NCBI RefSeq assembly: GCF_014218805.1
Contig: NZ_JACJUV010000001.1
Span: 248,001 to 312,000 of the forward strand
DNA from: Teredinibacter franksiae
GTDB taxonomy: Bacteria > Pseudomonadota > Gammaproteobacteria > Pseudomonadales > Cellvibrionaceae
DNA: 64,000 bases
Direction of reading: 5' to 3'
Part shown: positions 48,453 to 58,346 of the stretch, piece by piece
Layout: each line of letters starts with the position of its first letter
How positions within the stretch are numbered: position 1 is the first letter of the stretch
Notes under the pieces: generated by a model
Database searches by the model: none
What the model was told of the DNA's origin: nothing
The model's input: only the letters and a program-made list of their open reading frames with translations
Made by a program: the position numbers and the translations under genes

Positions 48453-48767
48453 TTACAGCTCTACACCCAGCTGACTGCCCTCATAACGGATAGCGTATCT
48501 CTTTAGGCACTCCAACTGCTTGGCCAAAGGGCCATCAGCCCTGCCCGACTCCAAATTAAACTCGATACCGTGTGCGCGACAGCGAAGCCTGCCGCCCGGC
48601 AGGGCTGTACCGGTATCCAGAGGAACATCCATATGTGGGCACCGATTTTCGATAAGGTAGACTTTGCCCTCCAGCTGCATCAACAGTAAATTATGCCGAT
48701 CAACCTTAAAAACTTTTTTATAGCCATCGTGTAATCGGCCAAGCTTTTCCAGGGGAACAAAAGCCAT
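48453..48767 (-). CDS. Rieske [2Fe-2S] protein
   Basis: A 104-residue Rieske domain without a signal peptide. CPHMD (CxH) and CRAHGIEF (CxxH), about 17 residues apart, supply the two Cys and two His cluster ligands. Such stand-alone Rieske ferredoxins feed electrons to oxygenases, but no oxygenase partner is near; the L16 hydroxylase upstream is not a Rieske enzyme. GGAAGG ahead of the ATG is a good ribosome binding site. It is convergent with the GNAT gene with adjacent stop codons (no gap). Confidence 0.92.
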   Translation of the reverse strand: MAFVPLEKLGRLHDGYKKVFKVDRHNLLLMQLEGKVYLIENRCPHMDVPLDTGTALPGGRLRCRAHGIEFNLESGRADGPLAKQLECLKRYAIRYEGSQLGVEL

Positions 48768-48791
48768 ATATCCTTCCCTTGCCGTTAGCTG

Positions 48792-49409
48792 CTAGAGCGA
48801 CAAATTTCTAACGCTAGCGTCAATAAAGGCCTGCTTTAGCTCGTCATAGGTGTGCACCGCGGGGAATTGAGGAAACTCATCAATAACGTTTTGAGGGGCA
48901 CTAAACAAAATACCGGCATCGGCCTCCGCCAGCATAGTGGTGTCGTTATAGGAGTCTCCCGCAGCAATTGTGCGGTAGTAAATAGACTTGAATGCGCATA
49001 TAGCCTGACGCTTCGGGTTGGCTTGGCGTAGGTTGTAATCGACAACTTTTCCAGTATCATCTACGGTTAACTTGTGGCACAACAGTGTTGGATACCCCAA
49101 TTGCACCATAAGCGGGCCGGCGAACTCATAAAAGGTATCCGACAGAATCACTAACTGGAAGCGTTCACGGAGCCAATCCAAAAACTCAGCAGCTCCCGGA
49201 AGGGGGCTTAACGTTGCAATAACCTCCTGAATCTCGTTCAGGCCTAGGTTTGCTTTTTCGAGTTCCTTCAGACGCATTGTCATCAGCTCGTCATAGTCGG
49301 GAATATCTCGGGTAGTTGCCTTAAGGGCGTCAATGCCGGTTTTTTCGGCAAATGCAATCCAAATTTCCGGGATCAATACACCTTCAAGGTCAAGACAGGC
49401 AATTTCCAC
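48792..49409 (-). CDS. thrH: Phosphoserine phosphatase / homoserine phosphotransferase ThrH
   Basis: A 205-residue HAD-superfamily enzyme. The first motif is CLDLEGVLIPE (about 5-15) with nucleophile Asp7, unlike SerB's DxDST; later motifs VILSDTFYEF and AAGDSYNDTTML fit ThrH. In Pseudomonas, ThrH can move phosphate from phosphoserine to homoserine. It starts with GTG (49409), with AGGAG 6 nt upstream. It is divergent from cysH. Confidence 0.93.
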   Translation of the reverse strand: MEIACLDLEGVLIPEIWIAFAEKTGIDALKATTRDIPDYDELMTMRLKELEKANLGLNEIQEVIATLSPLPGAAEFLDWLRERFQLVILSDTFYEFAGPLMVQLGYPTLLCHKLTVDDTGKVVDYNLRQANPKRQAICAFKSIYYRTIAAGDSYNDTTMLAEADAGILFSAPQNVIDEFPQFPAVHTYDELKQAFIDASVRNLSL

Positions 49410-49572
49410 AATCAGCTCCTAAATCACTTCTTACTTAAGTTTACGGGGCGCAAATCTACAGAACTCACCCCGAAATACAAGGATTATAAGCATATTGTGT
49501 ATCAATATTTTTAAACATATTAAGGCTCTGGTATTCTTCCGCGCTTTGCAACTAAAACAAACTGATCACACA

Positions 49573-50295
49573 ATGAACGATACCCTGAATCTAGTCGATA
49601 TTGACGCTAAACTGCAACAAGCCACGCCCCAGGAAATTCTTGAATACGCACTATCTCAACACGAGAATCTGGCAATTTCATTCAGTGGTGCCGAGGACGT
49701 AGTACTCATCGATATGGCCGCACGCATACGCCCTGGCGTCAGTATTTTTTGCCTAGACACAGGCCGTCTGCACGGCGAAACCTACCAATTCATTGAAAAA
49801 GTGCGTAAGCACTATGATATTAACCTAGAGTTACTGTTCCCCTCGGCCGACGCCGTACAGAAATTGGTAGGGCAAAAAGGTCTATTCAGCTTTTATGACG
49901 ACAACCACAAAGAATGCTGTGGTGTTCGCAAAGTTGGCCCACTGCGCACCAAATTACTGCAACTGGATGCCTGGGTTACCGGACAGCGGAAAGATCAGAG
50001 CCCCGGAACACGCACATCGATACCCGTGATACAAAATGACAAGGTGTTCGCCCGCCCTGGCGAAACCCTGGTGAAATTCAACCCACTGGCGAACTGGTCA
50101 TCAAATCAGGTTTGGCAGTACATTCGCGAGCACGGGGTTCCTTATAATCGTTTACATGATCAAGGTTATATATCCATTGGCTGTGAACCTTGCACACGCC
50201 CGGTGGGGCCTGGTCAGCACGAACGCGAAGGCCGCTGGTGGTGGGAAGAAGCCACTAAAAAAGAATGTGGCCTACACTCAAGTAACGTTAAGTAG
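49573..50295 (+). CDS. cysH: Adenylylsulfate (APS) reductase
   Basis: A 240-residue assimilatory reductase. FSGAEDVVLID (about 37-47) is the PP-loop-like nucleotide site, Cys115-Cys116 and Cys204/Cys207 are the [4Fe-4S] ligands of the APS-using subclass, and Cys232 in KKECGLH is the catalytic thiol. It makes sulfite from APS with a thioredoxin-type donor. The ATG at 49573 is favoured; the frame runs 26 codons further upstream without family resemblance. A CxxC thioredoxin-like gene follows 10 nt later. Confidence 0.96.
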   Translation: MNDTLNLVDIDAKLQQATPQEILEYALSQHENLAISFSGAEDVVLIDMAARIRPGVSIFCLDTGRLHGETYQFIEKVRKHYDINLELLFPSADAVQKLVGQKGLFSFYDDNHKECCGVRKVGPLRTKLLQLDAWVTGQRKDQSPGTRTSIPVIQNDKVFARPGETLVKFNPLANWSSNQVWQYIREHGVPYNRLHDQGYISIGCEPCTRPVGPGQHEREGRWWWEEATKKECGLHSSNVK

Positions 50296-50305
50296 GAGTT
50301 AATTC

Positions 50306-50641
50306 GTGGAAATTACATTTGTTAAAAAAATTCTCGCCGACGGCTCGCCCTGTAAGAAATGTGGGGATGTAGTGAATAAACTAGTAAGTTCAGGCCAGAT
50401 GGATCAAATCAATCGAACCGTCATTGCCGACGAACGCGACCCTGAAAGTGAAGGCCTGCTGCTTGCAAAGCAGTACGATGTTGACCGTGCACCTTTTTTT
50501 GTTGTTGAGGAAGCAGGTAAAGAAACAGTCGTGTATACGGTGTATATGAAGTTTGTTAAAGACGTGCTGAATCAAAAAACAGAAGAAAGCGAAGAGTTAA
50601 AAGAAATTATGGAGAACAACGACGACCTCGATTTCATTTAA
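50306..50641 (+). CDS. Thioredoxin/glutaredoxin-like CxxC protein next to cysH
   Basis: A 111-residue small protein. It starts MEITFVKKILADGSPCKKCGDVVNKLVSSG; Cys16 and Cys19 form a CxxC (CKKC) in the position of a thioredoxin-fold active site, and YDVDRAPFFVVEEAG resembles the cis-Pro region. The rest is acidic, ending DLDFI. A GTG start at 50306 has AGGAG 7 nt upstream. It lies 10 nt behind cysH, whose enzyme needs a dithiol donor; acting as that donor is inference. A bidirectional terminator follows. Confidence 0.8.
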   Translation: MEITFVKKILADGSPCKKCGDVVNKLVSSGQMDQINRTVIADERDPESEGLLLAKQYDVDRAPFFVVEEAGKETVVYTVYMKFVKDVLNQKTEESEELKEIMENNDDLDFI

Positions 50642-50662
50642 ATCAACTTATTCCACGCAAAT

Positions 50663-50699
50663 AAAAAGGCCGGCGCCCAAGGGACACCGGCCTTTTTTT
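50663..50699. terminator. Bidirectional rho-independent terminator, CxxC gene / cysB
   Basis: GGCCGG (50668-50673) pairs with CCGGCC (50687-50692); the inner CCC/GGG adds pairing. A5 on one side and T7 on the other give a T-run in both reading directions. It lies 22 nt after the plus-strand stop and just beyond the cysB stop on the minus strand, serving both. Confidence 0.92.
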
Positions 50700-50709
50700 A
50701 AACGGTTAA

Positions 50710-51765
<1,056 letters not shown>

Positions 51766-51875
51766 TCATTATAAAAATATAAGTAAATATTCTTTTGAAG
51801 AATAGTTATAAATACGTATATTTGCCACCCGTATTTGTAATTTAGCAGCCAGACTCACAATTTACCGCACAATAT

Positions 51876-52667
51876 ATGGATTTAGTTTTTTACATAGCCG
51901 CTGGTGCGGTGGTCGGATTAGCTGTGGGCATGACAGGTGTTGGCGGTGGATCATTAATGACGCCACTATTAATCCTCTGGGGAGTCCCGGAAAAGATTGC
52001 TATTGGCACCGACCTCCTCTATGCAGCCGCAACAAAAACCGGCGCCATGCACGCCCATCACCGTCAGGGAACCGTGCGCTGGAAGCTGGTCATTACGCTT
52101 GCAGCTGGCAGTATACCCGCCTCGCTTATCACCACATTGGTTCTTAGGTTTTTTGTTCCAAAGGAACTGGACTACACCCCCATACTCACCCACAGCCTGG
52201 GCTTCATGCTAATTGTGACGGCTATTGTTGTATTCTTTCGCGCACGCTTGCAAAAAGGCAACGTGTTAAGTGACACCGAGCGCGGCTGGTTTTTTCGCCA
52301 CTCCACACCCATCACCTTTATAGCCGGTATTATACTAGGAATCTTGGTAACACTCTCTTCTGTTGGTGCTGGTGCTTTTTGTGCAGCCCTGCTTTTAACG
52401 CTCTACCCTCGACTCCCCGCACTACAAGTTGTTGGCACCGACATCGCCCACGCGGTACCGCTAACCCTCATTGCCGGGCTCGGTCATTTATGGATGGGCA
52501 ATGTAGATTTTACGCTTCTCATCGGCTTACTCATTGGCTCAATTCCCGCCGTTCAGCTAGGCGCAAAGCTCTCTGCGCGAGTGCCCAACACCGTTCTACA
52601 GCCCATCCTTGCGTGCCTGCTACTTATTATAGGAATTAAATTTGCCTTCTTTCCTGGCGGACACTAA
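51876..52667 (+). CDS. TSUP family transporter (TauE/SafE), probably sulfite or sulfur-anion export
   Basis: A 263-residue protein with about seven or eight membrane helices, beginning with GMTGVGGGSLMTPLLILWGVP, the TauE/SafE signature repeated in the second half (LSSVGAGAFCAALLLTLYP). The family exports small sulfur-containing organic or inorganic anions. It is transcribed divergently from cysB, which makes sulfite or a related anion the likeliest substrate; that is inference from context. Confidence 0.88.
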   Translation: MDLVFYIAAGAVVGLAVGMTGVGGGSLMTPLLILWGVPEKIAIGTDLLYAAATKTGAMHAHHRQGTVRWKLVITLAAGSIPASLITTLVLRFFVPKELDYTPILTHSLGFMLIVTAIVVFFRARLQKGNVLSDTERGWFFRHSTPITFIAGIILGILVTLSSVGAGAFCAALLLTLYPRLPALQVVGTDIAHAVPLTLIAGLGHLWMGNVDFTLLIGLLIGSIPAVQLGAKLSARVPNTVLQPILACLLLIIGIKFAFFPGGH

Positions 52668-52734
52668 CGCTATCCCGCCAGCAGCCTGAAACCTGAAGCC
52701 CTCACGGCGAAAGAAATACCGCTGTAACGGTAAG

Positions 52735-53643
52735 CTAAGCGCTCGGGTTATTGGCTATTCCATGGGGCACATGACCCGTCGCAACATGATTTTTTGCCGA
52801 CTGACAGTGATATTGCTGATCATCGAAAAACACATCTGCACCATAAGCCTTCAAGAACTCGCCCTTACTCAACCCTCCGAGAAATAAAGATTCGTCGATG
52901 CGAATATTCCACGCTCGCAGTGTGCGTATTACCCGTTCGTGCGCCGGCGCAGAGCGCGCAGTAACCAGCGCGGTACGAATAGGGCAGTCACGCCCCTTAA
53001 ATTCACTTTGCAAACTGTGTAATGCCGCCAAAAACGATTTGAATGGCCCACCACTTAATGGCGTTTTTGCGGATGCTTTTTCACTTTTTGCAAAGGCGTC
53101 CAAGCCCTCTAACTTGTACACTTTTTCAGCTTCGTCAGAAAACACCACCGCATCACCATCGAAGGCGAAACGAAGCTGCTCCGAACCAGATTCCGTATGA
53201 GAAGACGTTAATAAGGTAGCGGCGGCAACACCATGATCCAACGCGTGGCGTACATCCTGAGCATCCGTGGAAAGAAATAAGTGACCATTAAATGGTGCAA
53301 TATAACGGTAAGGGCTTTCGCCGCCAGAAAAAGCCGCGCGCGTTATGCTTAAACCATAATGATTAATAGAGTTGAACACTCGCAAACCTGTGTCGGCACT
53401 GTTGCGCGACAACAATATGACTTCTACCCGCGCATCCCCTTCCAACTGCTCGTTAATGCGCAGAAACTTTTCCACCATAGGAAAAGCTTCTCCGGGCTCC
53501 AAAACAGTATCCTCATGGGCTATTTGATATTTGGAATAAGCCTCCAGCCCCTCCTCTTCGAATACTTTGTGGCTTTCACTCAAGTCAAACAAGGCTCTTG
53601 ATGAAATGGCTATAACCAGCTTATCTCCTAACTGTGGACTCAC
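52735..53643 (-). CDS. Cytosolic 5'-nucleotidase family protein
   Basis: A 302-residue protein of the 5'-nucleotidase family related to eukaryotic NT5C1. ISSRALFDLSESHKVFEEEGLEAY, VILLSRNSADTGLRVFNSI, GGESPYRYI and FDGDAVVFSDEAE are the four conserved blocks, of which FDGDAVVFSDE holds the catalytic Asp residues. It probably dephosphorylates nucleoside monophosphates. A GTG start (53643) follows GAGG. It lies 5 nt behind the symporter gene on the same strand. Confidence 0.88.
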   Translation of the reverse strand: MSPQLGDKLVIAISSRALFDLSESHKVFEEEGLEAYSKYQIAHEDTVLEPGEAFPMVEKFLRINEQLEGDARVEVILLSRNSADTGLRVFNSINHYGLSITRAAFSGGESPYRYIAPFNGHLFLSTDAQDVRHALDHGVAAATLLTSSHTESGSEQLRFAFDGDAVVFSDEAEKVYKLEGLDAFAKSEKASAKTPLSGGPFKSFLAALHSLQSEFKGRDCPIRTALVTARSAPAHERVIRTLRAWNIRIDESLFLGGLSKGEFLKAYGADVFFDDQQYHCQSAKNHVATGHVPHGIANNPSA

Positions 53644-53648
53644 ATTTA

Positions 53649-55004
53649 CTACCTCTGATCAGGCTCGAGCTGTTTTGGCGAAGAGAAGTACTCTCGCGTT
53701 AATTTTGCAATTACACCTGAAAGTAAAAGCAGTGCAATTAAATTGGGTATTGCCATCAAACCATTCAAAATATCGGCAATCAACCAAACCGTTTTTAAAC
53801 TTACCCCCACACCAGCGCCTATCGCCAGAACCCACAAAACACGAAAAGGAAATACAACCCCTTTACCAAATAAAAACTCTACACAACGTTCACCGTAATA
53901 GCTCCACCCCAGAATGGTGGTGAAAGCAAATATCACCAGAGACACAGATACAACTTTATCGCCATGGGGGATCACACTACTAAATGCCGCCTGGGACATA
54001 GCCGCGCCCTGCCCTTCGCCCGTCCATACTCCAGTTACCACAATGGCTAAACCCGTGACAGAACAAATTATAATCGTATCAATAAAGGTTCCAAGCATCG
54101 CTACAGTACCCTGCCTAACAGGGCTATTGGTTGCCGCAGCGGCATGGGCAATAGGCGCACTGCCCAACCCAGCTTCGTTTGAGAAAACCCCACGTGCCAC
54201 CCCCATACGGATAGCCAAAACAATCGCGGCACCCGCAAAACCACCTTGCGCAGCCACCGGAGAAAAAGCACTCTTAACAACCAATGCAATGGCCGCAGGA
54301 ACGTCCGGTGCGTGGAATCCAAGCACGATCAAGCCCGCGATCAGGTAGGTTATTGCCATAAAAGGCACTAACGTTTTAGCCACTTCCGCAATACGCCTAA
54401 CACCACCCAGTAACACTAGAGAAACCAATACAATCAGCGCTATCGCGGTCACTACCCGGGGAATATCGAACGCCGCCCCTAGGGCATCGGCAACGGAGTT
54501 AGCCTGCACCATATTGCCAATACCAAACCCAGCAAGACCGCCGAACACCGCAAACGCATAACCCAGCGGTAGCCACTTTTTACCGAGGCCATTTTTAATG
54601 TAATACATCGGCCCACCCACATATTCACCGGTTTCGTTTTTTTCACGGTAATGCACCGCGCAAACAGCTTCGCCGTACTTAGTTGCCATACCTAAGAGAG
54701 CACTGCACCACATCCAAAATAGAGCGCCCGGCCCACCTATTCCAATCGCGGTGGCAACACCGACTATATTGCCCGTACCAATGGTTGCCGAAAGCGACAA
54801 CATGAGCGCGCTAAAAGGCGCTATAGAGCCATTCCCTTGGTTTTTCCTACCCGTCATCAACTGTTTGAAGGCGTAGGGGATTTTTCGAATTGAGATCGCG
54901 TTAATGCGGATAGTAAGCCAAAAGCCCACACCCATAATAAGCGAAAGCATTACCGGCCCCCATACGATACTGGAGATACTATTAAGTGTTTCTGTTACTG
55001 ACAT
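53649..55004 (-). CDS. Sodium:alanine/glycine symporter (AGCS family)
   Basis: A 451-residue integral membrane protein with about ten or eleven helices. The signature GSIAPFSALMLSLSATIGTGNIVGVATAIGIGGPGALFWMW and GVARGVFSNEAGLGSAPIAHAAA are diagnostic of AGCS. It imports small amino acids with sodium, fitting an organism that builds a sodium gradient with Nqr. A ribosome binding site (AAGGGGCGGG) precedes the ATG. The gene upstream on the strand is a D-cysteine desulfhydrase-like enzyme. Confidence 0.95.
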   Translation of the reverse strand: MSVTETLNSISSIVWGPVMLSLIMGVGFWLTIRINAISIRKIPYAFKQLMTGRKNQGNGSIAPFSALMLSLSATIGTGNIVGVATAIGIGGPGALFWMWCSALLGMATKYGEAVCAVHYREKNETGEYVGGPMYYIKNGLGKKWLPLGYAFAVFGGLAGFGIGNMVQANSVADALGAAFDIPRVVTAIALIVLVSLVLLGGVRRIAEVAKTLVPFMAITYLIAGLIVLGFHAPDVPAAIALVVKSAFSPVAAQGGFAGAAIVLAIRMGVARGVFSNEAGLGSAPIAHAAAATNSPVRQGTVAMLGTFIDTIIICSVTGLAIVVTGVWTGEGQGAAMSQAAFSSVIPHGDKVVSVSLVIFAFTTILGWSYYGERCVEFLFGKGVVFPFRVLWVLAIGAGVGVSLKTVWLIADILNGLMAIPNLIALLLLSGVIAKLTREYFSSPKQLEPDQR

Positions 55005-55018
55005 ACCCGCCCCTTAGG

Positions 55019-56035
55019 TCAATCAAATCCAAATTCTTGCTTGTGTGGATACAAACCAAACACCCCACCAGTGTGAACAAAAACAATATCGTCCACCCCC
55101 TCAAACCGGCCCTGTTTAATTTCTTGTATAAGCCCGTGAAATGCCTTGCCGGTATAAACCGGGTCTAAAACCACCCCCTCTGTGGCAGCGAGCACTTTTA
55201 TGCTTTCGAATAGGGCGGAATATCCCTTCGCATAGCCTGGGCCAATATAGGCTGCGATTGTTCTAACATCCAACTTCCCGATTAGCTGCTCTTCTGTTAT
55301 ATCGCTTAATCTATTACCCCACCTTGCCAGCCACAATTTAACGTCATGCACCACCTTGTTGTTAAAGTAGCTTTCACTGTCACACACCGCGACTCCGTAT
55401 ACCGGTATAGACGAACCCAACAACTGAAAACCGAGGGTTAAGCCAGCCTGGGTTCCACCAGACCCCGTAGCCGTAACCACCCCGCCAGGTGAAAGCTTGT
55501 GCCGGTCAAAATCCGCTTGTAACTCTTGTGCTGCCTGCAGATAGCCCCACAAGCCAACCTCATCACTAGCACCCATGGGGATACAATAAGCTTTTCGCCC
55601 GATGTTCTGATAATGCGCTTGCCAATACTGAAACAGTGAATTCAAGTTAGGCACGAACTCACTCGAGGGGTACATTGATATTTCGGCGTTCGCCAACCTA
55701 TCCAGTAATAAATTTCCATCGACCGCAACCTCATCGTCTCCTCGCAATAACAAATGCACTTTCAACCCAAGCTGTGCCCCAGCCAATGCCGTTGCTCGAC
55801 AGTGATTAGATTGCACTCCACCACAGGTAATAAGCGTATCGCAGCCTTGCTCAAGCGCGTCGGCAATTACAAACTCCAGTTTTCGCAGTTTATTACCGGA
55901 ATTTGCGGAGCCAGTGCAGTCGTCTTGCTTTATCCAAATGCGTGGCCCACCGAGTATTTCAGAAATACGATCTAGCGGTCGAAAAGGTGTAGGAAGGTTG
56001 GCAAGGGAAATGCGGGGGGGCTGATATGAAAGCAT
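55019..56035 (-). CDS. D-cysteine desulfhydrase / ACC deaminase family, PLP-dependent
   Basis: A 338-residue fold-type II PLP enzyme. The Schiff-base Lys is Lys49 in SANSGNKLRKLE, followed by CGGVQSNHCRATALAGAQLGLKVHLLLRG and TGSGGTQAGLTLGF (the phosphate-binding loop). It is closer to D-cysteine desulfhydrase than to true ACC deaminase, but the two are hard to separate without structure; substrates could also include other D-amino acids. The symporter gene follows 14 nt later, suggesting uptake and breakdown of the same substrate. Confidence 0.87.
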   Translation of the reverse strand: MLSYQPPRISLANLPTPFRPLDRISEILGGPRIWIKQDDCTGSANSGNKLRKLEFVIADALEQGCDTLITCGGVQSNHCRATALAGAQLGLKVHLLLRGDDEVAVDGNLLLDRLANAEISMYPSSEFVPNLNSLFQYWQAHYQNIGRKAYCIPMGASDEVGLWGYLQAAQELQADFDRHKLSPGGVVTATGSGGTQAGLTLGFQLLGSSIPVYGVAVCDSESYFNNKVVHDVKLWLARWGNRLSDITEEQLIGKLDVRTIAAYIGPGYAKGYSALFESIKVLAATEGVVLDPVYTGKAFHGLIQEIKQGRFEGVDDIVFVHTGGVFGLYPHKQEFGFD

Positions 56036-56084
56036 GCAATAAAGGTACAGCGAAAGCTAGGGAACGTAAAGCGTGGGAAGCGGG

Positions 56085-56121
56085 TTCCGGGTAGAGGATA
56101 TTAACCACTCATTACCCGGAA
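56085..56121. repeat. 9-bp inverted repeat in the yajC downstream gap
   Basis: TTCCGGGTA (56085-56093) and TACCCGGAA (56113-56121) are perfect arms with a 19-nt loop. It lies between yajC and the PLP enzyme, with no T-run on either side, so it is not a typical terminator. It could be a regulatory stem-loop or an operator for the PLP enzyme-symporter unit. Confidence 0.4.
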
Positions 56122-56168
56122 ACACCTACTAAAATAACACCGACTAAAGTGCTAGTAGCCGTTAGATA

Positions 56169-56504
56169 TTACAGCGCCTTGATAGTGCCCTTGGGCAAAA
56201 CCGCATGCACAGCAACCTTTTGGAATTTTAGATCTACGTTGTTGGTTGCATTGATGGTGACATAAGCCTCATCAACTTCGACGATTTTACCCAACATACC
56301 GCTGGTGAGAACCACTTCGTCACCCTTGCTCAAGCTATCCACCAAAGACTGGTGATCTTTTGTTCGCTTGCGCTGCGGACGAATGATCACAAAATACATA
56401 AATAGAAACAGGCCGCCAAGCAGAACAAAGTTCAAATATCCAGCATTTGGTGCTGCCGCTACGCCATCCGCCTGAGCCATTGCTTCGGCAATAAAAAATC
56501 CCAT
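56169..56504 (-). CDS. yajC: Sec translocon accessory protein YajC, detached from secDF
   Basis: A 111-residue protein: a short N-terminal region, one membrane helix (about 22-41, LNFVLLGGLFLFMYFVIIRPQRKR) and a soluble domain (SLSKGDEVVLTSGMLGKIVEVDEAYVTI). The IIRPQRKR after the helix and the GMLGKI motif are YajC hallmarks. Normally it is followed by secD and secF; here the next gene is a PLP enzyme and no tgt or queA is upstream. Either the tgt-yajC-secDF cluster is broken in this genome or this is a second yajC copy. Confidence 0.92.
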   Translation of the reverse strand: MGFFIAEAMAQADGVAAAPNAGYLNFVLLGGLFLFMYFVIIRPQRKRTKDHQSLVDSLSKGDEVVLTSGMLGKIVEVDEAYVTINATNNVDLKFQKVAVHAVLPKGTIKAL

Positions 56505-56734
56505 GGTTATAAACCCCTGTTTAACAAGATAAGTTCCACCAAAACACTAAAGGAAATCCATCATGAATGGCGGTCGAATTAAGGCGGGTAACTCTACAAG
56601 ATGTAGGGCAACTGTCAAGTGCAGTCAGCAGGAAGGGTGATACAAAATTAAAAAACACGCCCTCACCGCAAGGCAGCGAGGGTTATGCTGGATGGCGCGT
56701 AGAATGCCCACCCGCAGGCAGACAGCACTATTTC

Positions 56735-57673
56735 TTACACGTAATCGCGGAACAGCTTTCTAAAAGTGCTGGGCGATAAACCTGTCCAGCGCTTAAACGC
56801 ATTAGTAAAACTGGTTCGATCAGAAAAATCCAAAGAAGCAGAAATACTGTCTATGCTCAAATGCTGCTTAATTAGGTAGTCTATCGAGTAGTGGAATCGT
56901 ACCTGATCCCGTAAATCTGCAAAACTGACATCTTGCTGCTGCAGCCTGCGCTGAAGCGTGCGCTTGGAGAGATTTAGCTCTTCGGCAATATGGCCAATAC
57001 TAAGAGGAGCCCGCCCGATTCTGCGCTCTAATACTTCAACAACCCGTGCAGGAACACCAAATACTTCAGGAAGTCGAGCTTGCTCAAGATACTCATCAAG
57101 CGTTTTTACAGAACCTAAAGCAAACATGGCCTGGTCAGTCAGTTTACGTTGAGCTTGTGCTAATTGTTGGTCGGTCATAAAGGCCACTCCTTCTGCCAAT
57201 AGCTCTAGAAAAGCTGCGTCTTCGGAACTGTAACCGCCGCTGGCGAGAGTTCCTGCATCCAAGCTCTGCGCTTTTAAGAAGCACAGTACCGCACGCTTGG
57301 CATGTGTAGAATTAACTACAGTGCCCAAGTACGCACCTACTTGGGTATTATTATACGCCATAGAGTTTGAATGCACACGTTGATCGGGTAATTTAGAGCA
57401 CATATATGTCTCATTTTTTGTTATTACCTGCTCGCAATATGTGCCATCTAGCGATAAGTGCTGCCCCACAAAAAACTTTTCGTCATTCCCAAAACACGAA
57501 ACAACTTCATATACCTGAGCTGATACCGGGCGTGTAACAAGTGCAATATCTGCATCGAAGCGTTTCAGCCCCGCCTGCAAAAAGAGCCTTATAGCCTGAT
57601 TGCACGACTCGGCTGCATGGCTGGTTGTAAGCACCCTATATAAGTAGCTTACCCCATCCAGAGAGTTGTCCAT
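56735..57673 (-). CDS. AraC-family regulator with an N-terminal GAF-like domain
   Basis: About 312 residues from the ATG at 57673. The first 190 residues look like a GAF sensory domain (LFLQAGLKRFDADIALVTRPV; GQHLSLDGTYCEQVI). The C-terminal half contains two helix-turn-helix motifs of AraC type, GHIAEELNLSKRTLQRRLQ and DSISASLDFSDRTSFTNAFKRWTGLSPSTFRK. A longer frame from GTG 57754 is possible. Effector and target genes are unknown. yajC lies downstream on the same strand, 230 nt away, and is probably independent. Confidence 0.85.
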   Translation of the reverse strand: MDNSLDGVSYLYRVLTTSHAAESCNQAIRLFLQAGLKRFDADIALVTRPVSAQVYEVVSCFGNDEKFFVGQHLSLDGTYCEQVITKNETYMCSKLPDQRVHSNSMAYNNTQVGAYLGTVVNSTHAKRAVLCFLKAQSLDAGTLASGGYSSEDAAFLELLAEGVAFMTDQQLAQAQRKLTDQAMFALGSVKTLDEYLEQARLPEVFGVPARVVEVLERRIGRAPLSIGHIAEELNLSKRTLQRRLQQQDVSFADLRDQVRFHYSIDYLIKQHLSIDSISASLDFSDRTSFTNAFKRWTGLSPSTFRKLFRDYV

Positions 57674-58346
57674 ATTATAAAATTGAAGATCAGGCGGAGC
57701 TCCAGGCAGAGACTGCTGAAAGGTACTACTGGATAAAAGTTTCAAACTACACACCTTGTTATTTAAAAATAGTTTTTATATATTCGTATGTTATTAAGGC
57801 TTCCGTTTTACCCGACGATCTTCCCTTTTAAACAATCCTAAACAGCCATCACTCCACTAGGGTAATTTTGCATACGCAATTTACGGACCACAAAAGGTCC
57901 GAAAAGAAGACGATATGGCGGCAAGCTCCCGTTAACTTCTTACTTGTATAAAATATTGGGAATACACTTAACACGCCAGATCAGAATGCGCCACACAGTT
58001 GTTTTGGGTGTCATTAATTTCTAATCGTACCCAAGTCTACATTAGTTAGCATGATAATTGTTTTAATGTCTTAGAAAACAAAGGGAAAAACTTGCATACC
58101 CTACTGCTTTTTAACGAATTTCCGCCAACCAAACCAACACCTAAGCATGACATTTAATGCGCCAATCTTAACTTTAGTTGAACCTACGAGTATAGCCACA
58201 CACAAATCAACCCAAATATCAGCTTTCAGTGGGCTCATTTTATAGCAGAAAAGTCGAATAAAGGCGTAAAGAGGGGAGGCAAAAGGCGCAGTTCGCACGC
58301 CGCCTTTTGCTTAAATGAACAACGCTTTACCTTGCATAACGTAACA
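57674..58346. other. Long gap between the AraC-type gene and bcp
   Basis: About 670 nt, of which 57674-57754 may be an N-terminal extension of the regulator. The rest is AT-rich and holds the regulator's promoter. A 65-codon minus-strand frame (58101-58298) has no family resemblance and no good ribosome binding site. A terminator-like hairpin lies at 58279-58310. I see no tRNA or repeat array. Confidence 0.45.
58279..58310 (-). terminator. Rho-independent terminator candidate after bcp
   Basis: Perfect 10-bp arms GCAAAAGGCG and CGCCTTTTGC with a 12-nt loop. In the bcp direction the descending arm is CGCCTTTTGC, with its T-run inside the stem. It lies 37 nt past the bcp stop codon. Confidence 0.7.

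Noticed and set aside
48453..48767. Rieske protein as component of an aromatic dioxygenase
   Set aside because: No oxygenase subunits or reductase are nearby; only a stand-alone Rieske domain can be claimed.
58101..58298. 65-codon minus-strand frame in the bcp upstream-of-regulator gap
   Set aside because: Composition is unlike neighbouring genes, no ribosome binding site and no recognisable family; treated as chance.
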